Shown piece by piece: positions 10,775 through 20,210 of a DNA stretch of 64,000 bases. Source of the stretch: Sphingobacterium puteale (GTDB lineage: Bacteria > Bacteroidota > Bacteroidia > Sphingobacteriales > Sphingobacteriaceae). Each line of letters opens with the position of its first letter. Positions within the stretch are counted from its first letter, which is position 1. The stretch lies in assembly GCF_003627955.1 (NCBI RefSeq), contig NZ_RBWS01000004.1, positions 62,001 to 126,000 on the forward strand, read 5' to 3'. Under the pieces are notes generated by a model. The model had not been told where the DNA came from and searched no databases. It was given only the letters and a program-made list of their open reading frames with translations. A program made the translations under genes and the position numbers.

Positions 10775-10812
10775 GAAAGCTCACCTGACTTTCTTATTTC
10801 AAGTGAGCTTTC
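10775..10812 (-). promoter_or_regulatory. Inverted repeat in the VOC gene leader
   Basis: GAAAGCTCAC (10775-10784) and GTGAGCTTTC (10803-10812) are perfect 10-bp arms around 18 bp. A TATATTTA -7-like element lies just upstream on the minus strand. No T-tract follows, so a terminator is unlikely; an operator or 5' hairpin fits better. Confidence 0.5.
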
Positions 10813-10926
10813 GATATAATGTAAATATAAGACTTTGCCTGAACAAATTTTTGGGCATATCTCATGAATCTGTTGTTAATTAGTAGTAGACTGCCTCATA
10901 TTCTTTGTGTTATATCGAAATATAGA

Positions 10927-11793
10927 TTATTCTTTTTTTCTGCCAAGGAGTGCCTGGGTGAACACAGAGAGCATAACCAATGAAAGCCCGAGGTAGAATG
11001 ATAGATTGAGTTCTTTGGATTCATGAAAGAAAAAAAATGCAATTAAGATAGCATATACAGGTTCGAGGTTAAGGCTTAAATTGAGCGTAAACGCAGAAAT
11101 TCTCTTTAAAATTTCTGTGAAAGCGATGTATACGGCAACGGTACAAAATAGGGACAAAACGAGGAGGTATAACATATCCGTTGAACTCGGGATAAAAGAG
11201 GACATGGGATAATAATAAAGATAGCCTGGAAGGAGCAGGCCCAGACCGACAGTCCCGCCGATCATTTGATAATAATTGATAATTATGCTATTGTATCGTT
11301 TGACCAAACGTTCATTATAAACCGCATAAATCGAAGCGAATGCTGGTGAAATGATTCCCAAGATAATACCCAATTGATGCGTTGTATCGAAATGGAATAT
11401 CAATACTATACCAAAAAGTGTAAGTCCACTTAGGAGAAACTCCGAACGTTTAAAACTTGTTCTGTTTATCATTGGGCCGAAGATTGCGGTAAAGAAACTA
11501 GCCATGCAGTAACAGACTACGCCAATGGAAATATTGGAATATTTGATACTTGCATAAAAAAGTAACCAGGAGGCTGTAATTAAAAGTCCATTTTTTGCGA
11601 TAGTGAATTTTTCAGCTATGCTGATCTGATGTGGAATTTTAAACCATTTTAAAATTAAAAATAGAAAAATAGCAGAGAAAAATACCCGATACCAGGTTAG
11701 CATACCTTCATTGAGACTGATGACCTTGCCCAATACGCCCGATATACCTAAACATACCACAGCAAGATGTAGTATGAAATATGAATGTTTCAT
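10927..11793 (-). CDS. EamA/DMT-superfamily transporter
   Basis: The 288-residue membrane protein has ten predicted helices arranged as two five-helix EamA repeats. The first repeat starts HSYFILHLAVVCLGISGVLGK, and the second covers roughly residues 140-285. The pattern LTWYRVFFSAIFLFLIL is typical of helix 2-3 of this family, and the conserved LNLEPVYAIL block is in helix 8-9. Members export amino acids, nucleosides or other small metabolites; the substrate cannot be told from sequence. It is monocistronic. The 344-bp upstream gap holds only the terminator of the efflux operon and AT-rich DNA, with no further gene visible. Confidence 0.85.
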   Translation of the reverse strand: MKHSYFILHLAVVCLGISGVLGKVISLNEGMLTWYRVFFSAIFLFLILKWFKIPHQISIAEKFTIAKNGLLITASWLLFYASIKYSNISIGVVCYCMASFFTAIFGPMINRTSFKRSEFLLSGLTLFGIVLIFHFDTTHQLGIILGIISPAFASIYAVYNERLVKRYNSIIINYYQMIGGTVGLGLLLPGYLYYYPMSSFIPSSTDMLYLLVLSLFCTVAVYIAFTEILKRISAFTLNLSLNLEPVYAILIAFFFFHESKELNLSFYLGLSLVMLSVFTQALLGRKKE

Positions 11794-12073
11794 AAGATGT
11801 TGTCTTCCAGATCCATCTTAAAAAAGACAGATGCGATTGTTATAAAATGTGATTGTGAATTTAAGGCATGAGCAATTAGCCGATTATTCGGTGCCATGCT
11901 TTAATAATATTTTAGCAAATATTAAACGATTGGAGGAGGAAGACAGCTTGTTCTGTTCATAAAATTCTATTTCTTATCCGAAGATAAGAAAATTTAATGG
12001 TTTAATTTCGATGATTGTAAAATAACAAGGATCCATTCGGGTGATTGTATTTGTAGTGACGGTATCAGCCAAA

Positions 12074-12103
12074 AACGGGGGCTAATTTTCATTAGCCCCC
12101 GTT
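12074..12103 (-). terminator. Strong terminator of the first efflux operon
   Basis: AACGGGGGCTAAT and ATTAGCCCCCGTT form a perfect 13-bp stem with a 4-nt loop. On the minus strand it is followed by TTTTT, 35 bp after the outer-membrane factor stop. Confidence 0.9.
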
Positions 12104-12137
12104 GATTAAACTTTCTGAAGAAAACCTTATGCTTGAC

Positions 12138-13565
12138 CTAATACTGTTCGGTATCGTTAACTCCTCCCAATGCGCGGTAAAGATCCACCACTGCGTTGAG
12201 TTTTTCCCGCTTTATGCTAATCTGTTCTAGATCATTTTGTAAAGCATTGTTTTGTGCGGTTATGACTTCCAGATAATTTGCCATGCCACTTTTGTAGAGT
12301 AGGGCAGCGTCTGAAGTCGCCTTGGCTAATGAATTGGATTTAGCTTCAATCAGCTGAAGTCTCTGATCGCTATGCTTTATTTTTGCTAAAGCATCCGATA
12401 CCTCCGAAACTGCTAGCATAACAGACTGTTTAAACTGTACCGCCAATTTTTCACGTTCGATTATCGAAATCTCATAGTTTGTCTTCAGCGCACCTTTTTG
12501 AAAGATCGGTTGGGTGATGTTTCCTGCTATTGTTTTCACAATGGACCCCGGCAGATCAAACCAGCGATTGAATTGAAATGAGTTTGTTCCGATCGAAGGG
12601 GTCAAACTGATTGAAGGATACATCGCTGCTTTGGCCAGCCCTATTCTACTGTTCGCTGCAACTACGGCATACTCGGCCGCTTTGACATCGGGTCTTCGGC
12701 TAAGCAGTTCGGCTGGAACTCCCGTTACCAATGTCCCATCGACAATAGTTGCATCAAGACCTTTGGAACGCTGAATTTTATCGGGAAAATCACCGCATAG
12801 TATACTTATGGCATTTTCTTCAATAGCGATATTCTGGTCAGCTAATGGAATCAGCAATTCTGCCGTTTTCTTTTGTGCTTCGGCCTGTTCTACCGCTAGA
12901 GAACTCACCAGTGAGGAATTGTATTGTAGACGGATCATACTCAATGTACTGTCACTAAGTTGTACATTTTTCTGGGCAATCTTTAACTGTTCGTCCAACG
13001 CGATCAGGTTGTAATAAGATTGGATAACCTGAACAATAATGCGCGTCTTTAACGCTGATAAATTTTCCTTTTGTCCAAAGAAATTTGCTAATGCTTCTTC
13101 TTTCTGCATCTTTGCCTTTCCCCAGATGTCTGCTTCCCAAGAAAGTCGGAGTGTAGCGTTGTAATCATCCATATAAGGGGTTCCAATAAATTGATCGCTA
13201 AGGGAACCGTTAAGGGAATTGGTGGATAACCAGGTCCTATTCGCGCCCAAGTTTAGATCAAGTGTTGGTAAAAGGCCCTTTTTTGATTGTTTATAAGCCA
13301 GTTCCAGCTGTTGCATACTTAAAAGTGCGACACTAACATCCGTGTTTTTGATGAGCGCTTTTTCAATGAGTGCAGTTAAATTGGGATCTTTCACAAACTT
13401 CCGCCACGATAATGCCAATGTATCCGAGGTCAGGACAATTTCGTTATTTCTGAAATTTTCAGGTAGGTCCAAATCCTGACGTGTATATTTTTTGCCGACA
13501 CTGCACGAAGCGAGCAGTAGGGAAGTACCTGCTAAAAAAATAATATAGTGATGAAATTTTTTCAT
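12138..13565 (-). CDS. RND efflux outer-membrane factor (OprM/TolC-type lipoprotein)
   Basis: This 475-residue outer-membrane channel is the exit duct of a tripartite pump. A lipoprotein signal ends LLLASCSVGKKY, so the mature N-terminal Cys is acylated. Two OEP repeats follow, with the typical AELLSRRPDVKAAEYAV at the start of the second and PSISLTPSIG nearby. It is the last gene of the operon, 1 bp after the permease gene, and ends at a strong terminator. It is paralogous to the outer-membrane factor at 21952-23397. Confidence 0.92.
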   Translation of the reverse strand: MKKFHHYIIFLAGTSLLLASCSVGKKYTRQDLDLPENFRNNEIVLTSDTLALSWRKFVKDPNLTALIEKALIKNTDVSVALLSMQQLELAYKQSKKGLLPTLDLNLGANRTWLSTNSLNGSLSDQFIGTPYMDDYNATLRLSWEADIWGKAKMQKEEALANFFGQKENLSALKTRIIVQVIQSYYNLIALDEQLKIAQKNVQLSDSTLSMIRLQYNSSLVSSLAVEQAEAQKKTAELLIPLADQNIAIEENAISILCGDFPDKIQRSKGLDATIVDGTLVTGVPAELLSRRPDVKAAEYAVVAANSRIGLAKAAMYPSISLTPSIGTNSFQFNRWFDLPGSIVKTIAGNITQPIFQKGALKTNYEISIIEREKLAVQFKQSVMLAVSEVSDALAKIKHSDQRLQLIEAKSNSLAKATSDAALLYKSGMANYLEVITAQNNALQNDLEQISIKREKLNAVVDLYRALGGVNDTEQY

Positions 13566-13566
13566 T

Positions 13567-16500
13567 TTAATCGTTTGTCTTTTTCACGAGTTTTTTACTT
13601 GAGACCTTCTCCTGTAAATATTGAAATACCAGATACAATAACGGTATAACGATCACACCGAGGATGACCCCGCTTAACATACCCATTGCTGCTCCCGTAC
13701 TAATGGAGTGGTTACCTGTCGCTGTTCCCCCAGTAGCAAACATCAAAGGAACCATACCTGCGATAAAGGCTAATGAGGTCATTAAAATTGGGCGAAGGCG
13801 TGCTTTGGCCCCCTCCAAAGCAGAATCAATGAGTGAAGAACCAGCCCGTCTACGCTGTAACGCAAACTCAACAATCAGAATCGCATTCTTGGCCAAAAGA
13901 CCAATGAGCATAATCAATCCGACTTGAACGTATATATTATTGTCCAGACCGATAGCACGTGTTCCTAAGAACGATCCGATGATCCCGGTCGGAATCGATA
14001 ACAGGACTGCCAACGGCAATAGATAGCTTTCATACTGTGCGGAAAGTAAGAAATAGACGAACAATAAGCTCAATGTCAAAATGATCATTGTCTGATTACC
14101 AGAAGATTTTTCTTCCAAACTAAGCCCTGTCCATTCGAAACTATAGTCTCCAGGTAATTTGTTCAGCACATTTTTCTCCAGGGTTTCCATAATAGCGCCA
14201 TTACTGATACCTGGGTTACTGACAACGTTAATGGTAAGCGAGTTGTACAAGTTGTAACGTGTCACAGATTCCGGTCCGTAGACTTTGCGAAGTGTAACCA
14301 ATGTATTTACCGGTAGCATTTCCCCTTTATTATTCTTGACAAATATTTCATTGAACGCGTCCTTATCCGTTCTAAAAATTCCGTCTGCTTTTACAGCGAT
14401 ACGATAAAATTTACCAAAACGATTGAAATTCAGTGATTGGTCGCCGGCAAAATAGGTCTGAACAGACGAAAGCATTTCACTGACATCTACACCAAGCTGA
14501 GCCGCTTTATCTTCGTCAACTTCCAATTCCATTTGTGGATAATCTGCTCTGAACATGGTGTAGGCAAATTGTACACCTGGTTGTTGCATAATCTTTGCAA
14601 TAACAGAATCGGACATTGCTTTAAGCTCTACCGGAGACTTTCCAGCTCTATCTTGTAGTACAAGTTCGGCACCGTTCATCATACCATAACCATCGACAGG
14701 AGGGGAGCGGAAAGCCATTGCATTGCCTTCTTTAACAGTAGTTAGCTTTTGAGAAATCACCTGATGAATCTGATCAATATCATTCATTTCGCCACGTTTC
14801 TTCTTATCCTTTAGACGGATGAATCCTGTTGCATAAGCCGCACTGGAGTTGTTGCCAATCATATTGAAACCAGTGATACTCGTGTGGCTTTCAATAGAAG
14901 GTAAGTCAGCCAATAGTTTTTCTATTTTTTCTACAGCTTTTGTTGTTCGATCGAGACCGGTACCTGGAGGCATTTCCAAACTGTACACGACAAAGTTATC
15001 ATCTTCCATAGGAACGAAGCTTCTTGACGTACTGGTCATGAGATATCCCGCAGCAGCTATTGTAGCGATAATTAATAAGGCCGCTAGCCATTTTTTCTTA
15101 ACAAGATATTTCAGAGAGCCGACGTATCTATTTGTCATGTTTTCAAAACCAGCATTAAAGGCTTTGAAAAACCGTTGTGAGAATCCTGTTTTTTGAACTT
15201 GCCCATCATGATTTTCAGCATGTGTATTTTTCAGCAACAAGGCACAAAGAGCTGGCGTCAACGTCAATGCATTTATTGCTGAAATTACAATGGCGATAAC
15301 CAGTGTATAGGCGAATTGTTTGTAAAACATTCCCGATGAACCGGTCATAAAGCCGATCGGAATAAATACGGCACACATAACCAGGGTAATCGAGATAACC
15401 GCACCGGTTATTTCACTCATGGCACTGTGTGTGGCCTCGTTACCGGTCATGGTCGATGTTTCCATCTTGCCATGGACGGCTTCGACGACGACAATGGCGT
15501 CATCGACCACAATACCGATGGCCAATACCAAGGCAAAAAGGGTCAATATATTGATCGTAAACCCAAACACCAGTAGGAAAAAGAATGTCCCTACGATGGC
15601 CACTGGTACCGCGATTGCCGGAATAATCGTCGACCGGATGTCCTGTAAGAATAAGAAAACCACCAAAAACACCAGGAGAAACGCTTCAATTAATGTCGAA
15701 CGCACCTGCGCGGTACTTTCATCCAGACGCTCCTTGGTACTGATCAGCTTAAAAATCTTGATGCCGGGAGGAAATGAGCGTTGCGCTATTTCGATCTGTT
15801 TATCGATACCTATTTCAATTTCGTTGGCATTGGAACCAGAAGTCTGGAAAATACCAATTGTAACTGTGTTCAATCCATTATTTTGCGAATTACCGCTATA
15901 GCTGATCGAACCAAATTCGATTCGGGCAACATCTTTCAGCCTGACGATCTGAACATCATTATTTTTAACAATAATGTTTTCATACTGTTCCGGAAGATTC
16001 TTTTTCCCTTTATATCGAATCACATATTCCAATGGTGCCTTTGATTCTTCACCTAGTTTTCCGGGTGCGGACTCCAGACTTTGCTTGGAAATGGCAGCGA
16101 TGACTTCTTGGGGTACAAGCCCATAACTTGCCATTTTCTGAGGATTCAGCCAAACGCGCATGGAGTAGTCCTTGGAGCCAAATACCATGGCCTGGCCCAC
16201 ACCGGGAACACGTTTGATCTGTGGGATCAGGTTAATGTTGACATAGTTCTGCAGGAAAAGTTCATCATATTTTTTGTTATCTTCCGTATAGATATTAAAA
16301 ATCATGATCATACTATTCTGTTGTTTGGAAGTCGTCAATCCCATCCGCACAACTTCTTGTGGAAGTATCGGTGTTGCCTGTTGCACCCTGTTCTGTACGT
16401 TTACAGCTGCTTGATCCGGATTTACACCAGCCTTAAAAACAATACGTACGGAGAATGTACCATCGTTACTTGCTGTTGAGGTAATGTATTCCATGTCCTC

Positions 16501-16716
16501 AACGCCATTGATCTGCTCTTCCAGTGGTGTGACAACTGACCGTAATACGGTCTCACTATTACCACCGGGGTAACTTCCCGTAACCTGAACCGTAGGGGGA
16601 GCGATATCGGGGAACCGTGTCTGCGGTAGTCTCAAAAGACCAATTACCCCGAGTATCACAAATATGATAGATATAACAGTTGCCAAAACTGGCCTGTCAA
16701 TAAATTTCTTCAGCAT
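13567..16716 (-). CDS. RND multidrug efflux permease (AcrB/HAE1 family)
   Basis: The 1049-residue inner-membrane proton-driven permease has twelve helices and two large periplasmic loops, the normal size for AcrB homologues. It starts MLKKFIDRPVLATVISI, and the proton-relay aspartate pair sits in LAIGIVVDDAIVVVEAVH near residue 405. Later come MIGLLAKNAILIVEFALQ with the conserved Lys and RLRPILMTSLAFIAGMVPL near the C-terminus. It exports hydrophobic drugs or metabolites with its adaptor and outer-membrane channel. The adaptor gene is 36 bp upstream and the channel gene 1 bp downstream. Confidence 0.95.
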   Translation of the reverse strand: MLKKFIDRPVLATVISIIFVILGVIGLLRLPQTRFPDIAPPTVQVTGSYPGGNSETVLRSVVTPLEEQINGVEDMEYITSTASNDGTFSVRIVFKAGVNPDQAAVNVQNRVQQATPILPQEVVRMGLTTSKQQNSMIMIFNIYTEDNKKYDELFLQNYVNINLIPQIKRVPGVGQAMVFGSKDYSMRVWLNPQKMASYGLVPQEVIAAISKQSLESAPGKLGEESKAPLEYVIRYKGKKNLPEQYENIIVKNNDVQIVRLKDVARIEFGSISYSGNSQNNGLNTVTIGIFQTSGSNANEIEIGIDKQIEIAQRSFPPGIKIFKLISTKERLDESTAQVRSTLIEAFLLVFLVVFLFLQDIRSTIIPAIAVPVAIVGTFFFLLVFGFTINILTLFALVLAIGIVVDDAIVVVEAVHGKMETSTMTGNEATHSAMSEITGAVISITLVMCAVFIPIGFMTGSSGMFYKQFAYTLVIAIVISAINALTLTPALCALLLKNTHAENHDGQVQKTGFSQRFFKAFNAGFENMTNRYVGSLKYLVKKKWLAALLIIATIAAAGYLMTSTSRSFVPMEDDNFVVYSLEMPPGTGLDRTTKAVEKIEKLLADLPSIESHTSITGFNMIGNNSSAAYATGFIRLKDKKKRGEMNDIDQIHQVISQKLTTVKEGNAMAFRSPPVDGYGMMNGAELVLQDRAGKSPVELKAMSDSVIAKIMQQPGVQFAYTMFRADYPQMELEVDEDKAAQLGVDVSEMLSSVQTYFAGDQSLNFNRFGKFYRIAVKADGIFRTDKDAFNEIFVKNNKGEMLPVNTLVTLRKVYGPESVTRYNLYNSLTINVVSNPGISNGAIMETLEKNVLNKLPGDYSFEWTGLSLEEKSSGNQTMIILTLSLLFVYFLLSAQYESYLLPLAVLLSIPTGIIGSFLGTRAIGLDNNIYVQVGLIMLIGLLAKNAILIVEFALQRRRAGSSLIDSALEGAKARLRPILMTSLAFIAGMVPLMFATGGTATGNHSISTGAAMGMLSGVILGVIVIPLLYLVFQYLQEKVSSKKLVKKTND

Positions 16717-16752
16717 TTTATTTTAAATTTTAGATAAATCTACTACAGGCTC

Positions 16753-17862
16753 TTATTTCTTAGTAGGTTGAACCTGCATTCCGTCATTAAGCATATCAAT
16801 TCGATTCATTACGATTTTTTCGCCCGCTGTCAGGCCTGATTTGAGCAGATACTCATTGGCCGTATTTCCGGCAATCTCGATCTGTTTCATGGCAATTTTG
16901 TTTTTGTCTCCGATGACATAAACAAAATAGCGGTCCTGGATATCTTTAACAGCTGCCATGGGAACTAACAATACATTGTCATGAACCTTTTTTAGGACAA
17001 CTTTGGCTGAACCGCCAGAACGAAGTATTTTGTCCGGGTTGGCAAATATTGCCTTTAGTGTCATACTACCAGTCGTCTTATCAATATTACCGCTGGCCAT
17101 TTCTACTTTTCCGGGATGATTATATACTGTACCGTCAGCGAGGATCAATGTTGCGTTATCGTTGGATGATTTCTTTCCACTGTCTTTCATAAAGGTTATA
17201 AAATCAGCTTCGCTTAAGGAGAAATAGACGTTCACAGTATTGATTTCAGACAATGTTGTCAACGGTGTCGCATCTGCAGCCGTAATCAGGTTTCCGATAC
17301 GATTTGGGATCCGCCCGATATATCCGCTTACTGGAGCATTTATTAAGGTAAATCGTGCATTGATTTGCGAGGAGCCTAAGGCCGCTTGTGCCTGTGCAAC
17401 CTGAGCTTTTGCAGCAGCGTAATTCGCTTCGGCAGTTTTAAGCTGAAGTTCGGTGTACACCTTGCCTTCTACCAACGGCTTGATCTTTTCAATTTCCAGT
17501 TTCGCATTTTGTTCTGCGGACAGCGCTGCCTGATAAGCTGCCCTGCTGTTATTAACTTGTTCATTATATACATCTGCTTTTATTTTGAAAAGGGCTTGGC
17601 CTTTTGTGACGTAATCCCCCTCCTTCACATAGATCTGCTCCAGATAACCTGTTACTTGAGCTTTTACGTCAACATTGACCGTACCCTCTAACGTGCCGGG
17701 ATATTTTTTTTCTGTTTCCGCCTGTGCGGGGGATAATTCGATAAAGTCAACAGTAACTGCCTGCTCTTGCGGTTGTTCTTGGTTACCTCCACAGGACGAT
17801 AATAATGTAGCTGCTGTAATAAATTTAAGGATAGGTTTTAAAGTCATCGTTCTTAGTGCCAT
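16753..17862 (-). CDS. RND efflux periplasmic adaptor (membrane fusion protein)
   Basis: The 369-residue lipoprotein has its lipobox at LLSSCGGNQ (leader about 24 residues from ATG 17862; ATG 17847 is an alternative). The order is a lipoyl half (VTGYLEQIYVKEGDYVTKGQ), an alpha-helical hairpin of about 65 residues rich in Ala/Gln, the second lipoyl half (INAPVSGYIGRIPNRIG), a beta-barrel and a membrane-proximal domain. It bridges the permease and channel. It is the first gene of the pump operon, downstream of the tandem repeats at 17924-17954 and the LytTR regulator gene. Confidence 0.93.
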   Translation of the reverse strand: MALRTMTLKPILKFITAATLLSSCGGNQEQPQEQAVTVDFIELSPAQAETEKKYPGTLEGTVNVDVKAQVTGYLEQIYVKEGDYVTKGQALFKIKADVYNEQVNNSRAAYQAALSAEQNAKLEIEKIKPLVEGKVYTELQLKTAEANYAAAKAQVAQAQAALGSSQINARFTLINAPVSGYIGRIPNRIGNLITAADATPLTTLSEINTVNVYFSLSEADFITFMKDSGKKSSNDNATLILADGTVYNHPGKVEMASGNIDKTTGSMTLKAIFANPDKILRSGGSAKVVLKKVHDNVLLVPMAAVKDIQDRYFVYVIGDKNKIAMKQIEIAGNTANEYLLKSGLTAGEKIVMNRIDMLNDGMQVQPTKK

Positions 17863-17923
17863 TTTATCATTTTATATAAAGCAAAAGAAAGAATTCTTTT
17901 AAGGGATGTTGTAAGGAAATCTA

Positions 17924-17954
17924 CCGAGACGTAACAATTGCTTGCTGAAACGTA
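17924..17954 (-). promoter_or_regulatory. Tandem direct repeats, probable LytTR binding sites, before the pump operon
   Basis: CCGAGACGTA (17924-17933) and CTGAAACGTA (17945-17954) are direct repeats offset by exactly 21 bp, or two helical turns. They lie 62-92 bp upstream of the adaptor start and just downstream of the LytTR regulator gene. A pair with the same offset precedes the kinase gene at 20030-20060. LytTR regulators typically bind two direct repeats about 21-22 bp apart, so autoregulation and pump control are inferred. Confidence 0.55.
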
Positions 17955-18091
17955 GCTATAATGCGCTGAATTTTGAAATTATTTAATCAGAATGGGTCTT
18001 TTTTGTCGTTTTCCTTAGAAAGACGTTACTTGCAGAAATGACCTCACCCGTTAATTGTGTCCAAAAATTTGGAATTAAAGACCATTGTCAA

Positions 18092-18853
18092 TTAATAATC
18101 CAGCCAGTTTTTTAAGAGTTGTGCTTTTTCGCGGCTGACGAGGACTTCGACATCTTCGCTATATTTGATTTCTACTTTAAGTTTTCCATTAAAATGATTA
18201 TGTAATCTCTTTATTGCGTCTATATGCACAATAAATTGTCTATTGGCACGAAAAAAAACTTTAGGATTTAGTTGTTGTTCCAGCTCTTCTAAGGTTTGTG
18301 GTACAATTTCGACCGTGCCACATTTCAATTTGGCATGTGTCAACTTAAACTCTGAATAAAAATACTGAATGTCTTCTACCAGTATTGTTTTATAACCATC
18401 CTTGTAGGGTAGGAGAAACCGGGTTCTGAAATCTTTTGGATAAATAAAATCCAATAAGCCCTGAATTGGGTCCTGATTCGTCTGTTGAAGTTTTAGACTG
18501 TCTAATTTGATCAGCGCATTTTCTAATTCTTTTTTTTCTACAGGTTTCAGGAGATAATCTATACTGTTGAACTTAAAGGCCCTGACGGCATATTCATCAA
18601 ATGCGGTCGTAAAGATAATGGGGCAGTCAATTTTTATACTTTCGAGAATCTCGAAACTTATACCGTCGGAAAGGCGGATATCCATCATGACCAAATCCGG
18701 AGATTCATTGCCTTGAAACCAGCTGATACTATCCGTAATATTATCCAAGACATCCAGTATCTGTATAGATGGTTTTATTTCCTTCAACAGACGTTTTAGA
18801 CGATCAGCATTCAATTTTTCATCTTCAATAATCAATACGTTGGCTATACTCAT
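18092..18853 (-). CDS. LytTR-family response regulator
   Basis: The 253-residue two-domain regulator has a receiver domain at residues 1-120. It shows the acidic pair IIEDE, the phosphoacceptor Asp in MMDIRLSDG near 57, Thr in IIFTTAFDEYAVRAF and Lys in DYLLKPV. A LytTR DNA-binding domain follows (about 150-250), with FYSEFKLTHAKL and FFRANRQFIVHIDAI. Its start overlaps the kinase stop by 4 nt (ATGA), so they are translated together. It very probably responds to that kinase and controls the adjacent pump operon. Confidence 0.93.
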   Translation of the reverse strand: MSIANVLIIEDEKLNADRLKRLLKEIKPSIQILDVLDNITDSISWFQGNESPDLVMMDIRLSDGISFEILESIKIDCPIIFTTAFDEYAVRAFKFNSIDYLLKPVEKKELENALIKLDSLKLQQTNQDPIQGLLDFIYPKDFRTRFLLPYKDGYKTILVEDIQYFYSEFKLTHAKLKCGTVEIVPQTLEELEQQLNPKVFFRANRQFIVHIDAIKRLHNHFNGKLKVEIKYSEDVEVLVSREKAQLLKNWLDY

Positions 18854-19953
18854 GACTTTTGTTCTATAAGTGGTAGATTAACTTTGAATGTCTTCCCATT
18901 GTTCATGATCTCAGGTTGCAGGCTGGACAATAGATCATATCTCTTAATGATATTCGAAATACCTATTCCAGATGATTCGGAAACATTTTCGATGGGGATC
19001 AGAATATTTTCGACAACTAATTGGTTATGGGCATTGGTGTACACCTTAATTTTTAATGAACGTTTTTTATTGGTTTGGTTGTGTTTTAGTGCATTTTCGA
19101 CTAAAAGCTGTAAGGTGAGTGGCGGAAGTTGGTAATTAGACTTTGCAGGATCTACATTTATTTCAAAATGAACACCTTCTCCAAACCTGTTTTTAATTAA
19201 GAAAATATAGGAATCTAAAAAATTGAGTTCCTCCTCGAGAGAAATAACATCTTTTTTTGAATTCACTAAAAGGTAACGATATATTTTTGAGAAATTTTCA
19301 GCATATTCATATCCAAGTTGTTGATCTTCTAAAATGATTTCGGATAATACGCTCAAATTGTTGAAGACAAAATGTGGATCAATCTGTAATTTCAGTGATT
19401 GAAGTTCTGTTTCGAGAATGACTTGCCCCAGTTTGGCTGCACGTATGGATTCATTTTTCCAATTGTTGATCAGGTGGATACCAATGTTGATCCCCATAAT
19501 CAATAATGCGACCATAACACTGATGGAGATATTCTGTATAGTACCTCTTTTTTCTTCCAGAGATGTTGCAAGGGTGAGGTTTTGCAGCTCAAAATAATGG
19601 GAAATGATATAAACCAGTAATAAATTGATAAGGAGGACCACAAGTAGATTAATAACGGTTTCAATAAGAAGCCTTTCCGCTGGGTGATCTTTCCATGTTA
19701 AGACACGGTCCAATTTCTTATGGACAATGATACTGAACTCTGAAATAAAGAAGCTATAAATAATGGTAAATGTCCATTCTCCCAATATTTCAAACGCGTT
19801 CCGCTGAAAATAACCATTCCAGCAACTTGAAAATGGATCTATAATATAGGCAACAAGATAAATGAGAAAAAAAGACAGTAGGGTAAATAATAACCTCTTC
19901 TTGTTTGTACTGATTAGATTTTTCTCATTTTTATAGATTGTCTTATCCTGCAT
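18850..19953 (-). CDS. LytS-like sensor histidine kinase (His_kinase PF06580 type)
   Basis: The 367-residue kinase has four membrane helices (about 21-38, 60-78, 98-118 and 143-163) and a cytoplasmic kinase core. The phosphoacceptor is His194 in LKLQIDPHFVFNNLS, the variant H-box of LytS-type kinases (usually NPHFLFN). The HATPase part carries PPLTLQLLVENALKHN and GIGISNIIKRY. There is no periplasmic sensor domain, so it probably senses a membrane or envelope signal. It is the first gene of the kinase-regulator operon, with tandem CTGAAACGTA-type repeats upstream. Confidence 0.92.
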   Translation of the reverse strand: MQDKTIYKNEKNLISTNKKRLLFTLLSFFLIYLVAYIIDPFSSCWNGYFQRNAFEILGEWTFTIIYSFFISEFSIIVHKKLDRVLTWKDHPAERLLIETVINLLVVLLINLLLVYIISHYFELQNLTLATSLEEKRGTIQNISISVMVALLIMGINIGIHLINNWKNESIRAAKLGQVILETELQSLKLQIDPHFVFNNLSVLSEIILEDQQLGYEYAENFSKIYRYLLVNSKKDVISLEEELNFLDSYIFLIKNRFGEGVHFEINVDPAKSNYQLPPLTLQLLVENALKHNQTNKKRSLKIKVYTNAHNQLVVENILIPIENVSESSGIGISNIIKRYDLLSSLQPEIMNNGKTFKVNLPLIEQKS

Positions 19954-20029
19954 TCTTTTTTACTTGTATATAGCTATTAAATCACTACAAATTTCGCAAT
20001 TCATTTAAGGATTGAACCACAAATTTATT

Positions 20030-20060
20030 CTGAAACGTACAAAGAGCAAGCTGAAATATC
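20030..20060 (-). promoter_or_regulatory. Tandem direct repeats upstream of the kinase/LytTR operon
   Basis: CTGAAACGTA (20030-20039) and CTGAAATATC (20051-20060) are direct repeats offset by 21 bp, 77-107 bp upstream of the kinase start. The first copy is identical to one copy in the pump operon promoter. The spacer also keeps a GCAAGC/GCTTGC-like core. Confidence 0.55.
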
Positions 20061-20210
20061 AATTTGTACAACCCAATCGTATATTTTATAAATCATCCGT
20101 ATCCCGCTCACGTTATATTAATATACTAAATTCGATTTGTTTTTACAATCAGATAATAATATTTAACCTGGTAATTTATTAAATTGTTCGGTGTAAAATT
20201 AATGTATATT

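Noticed and set aside
15419..15901. 160-codon + strand frame inside the first RND permease
   Set aside because: It is antisense to a clearly conserved permease and shows no domain.
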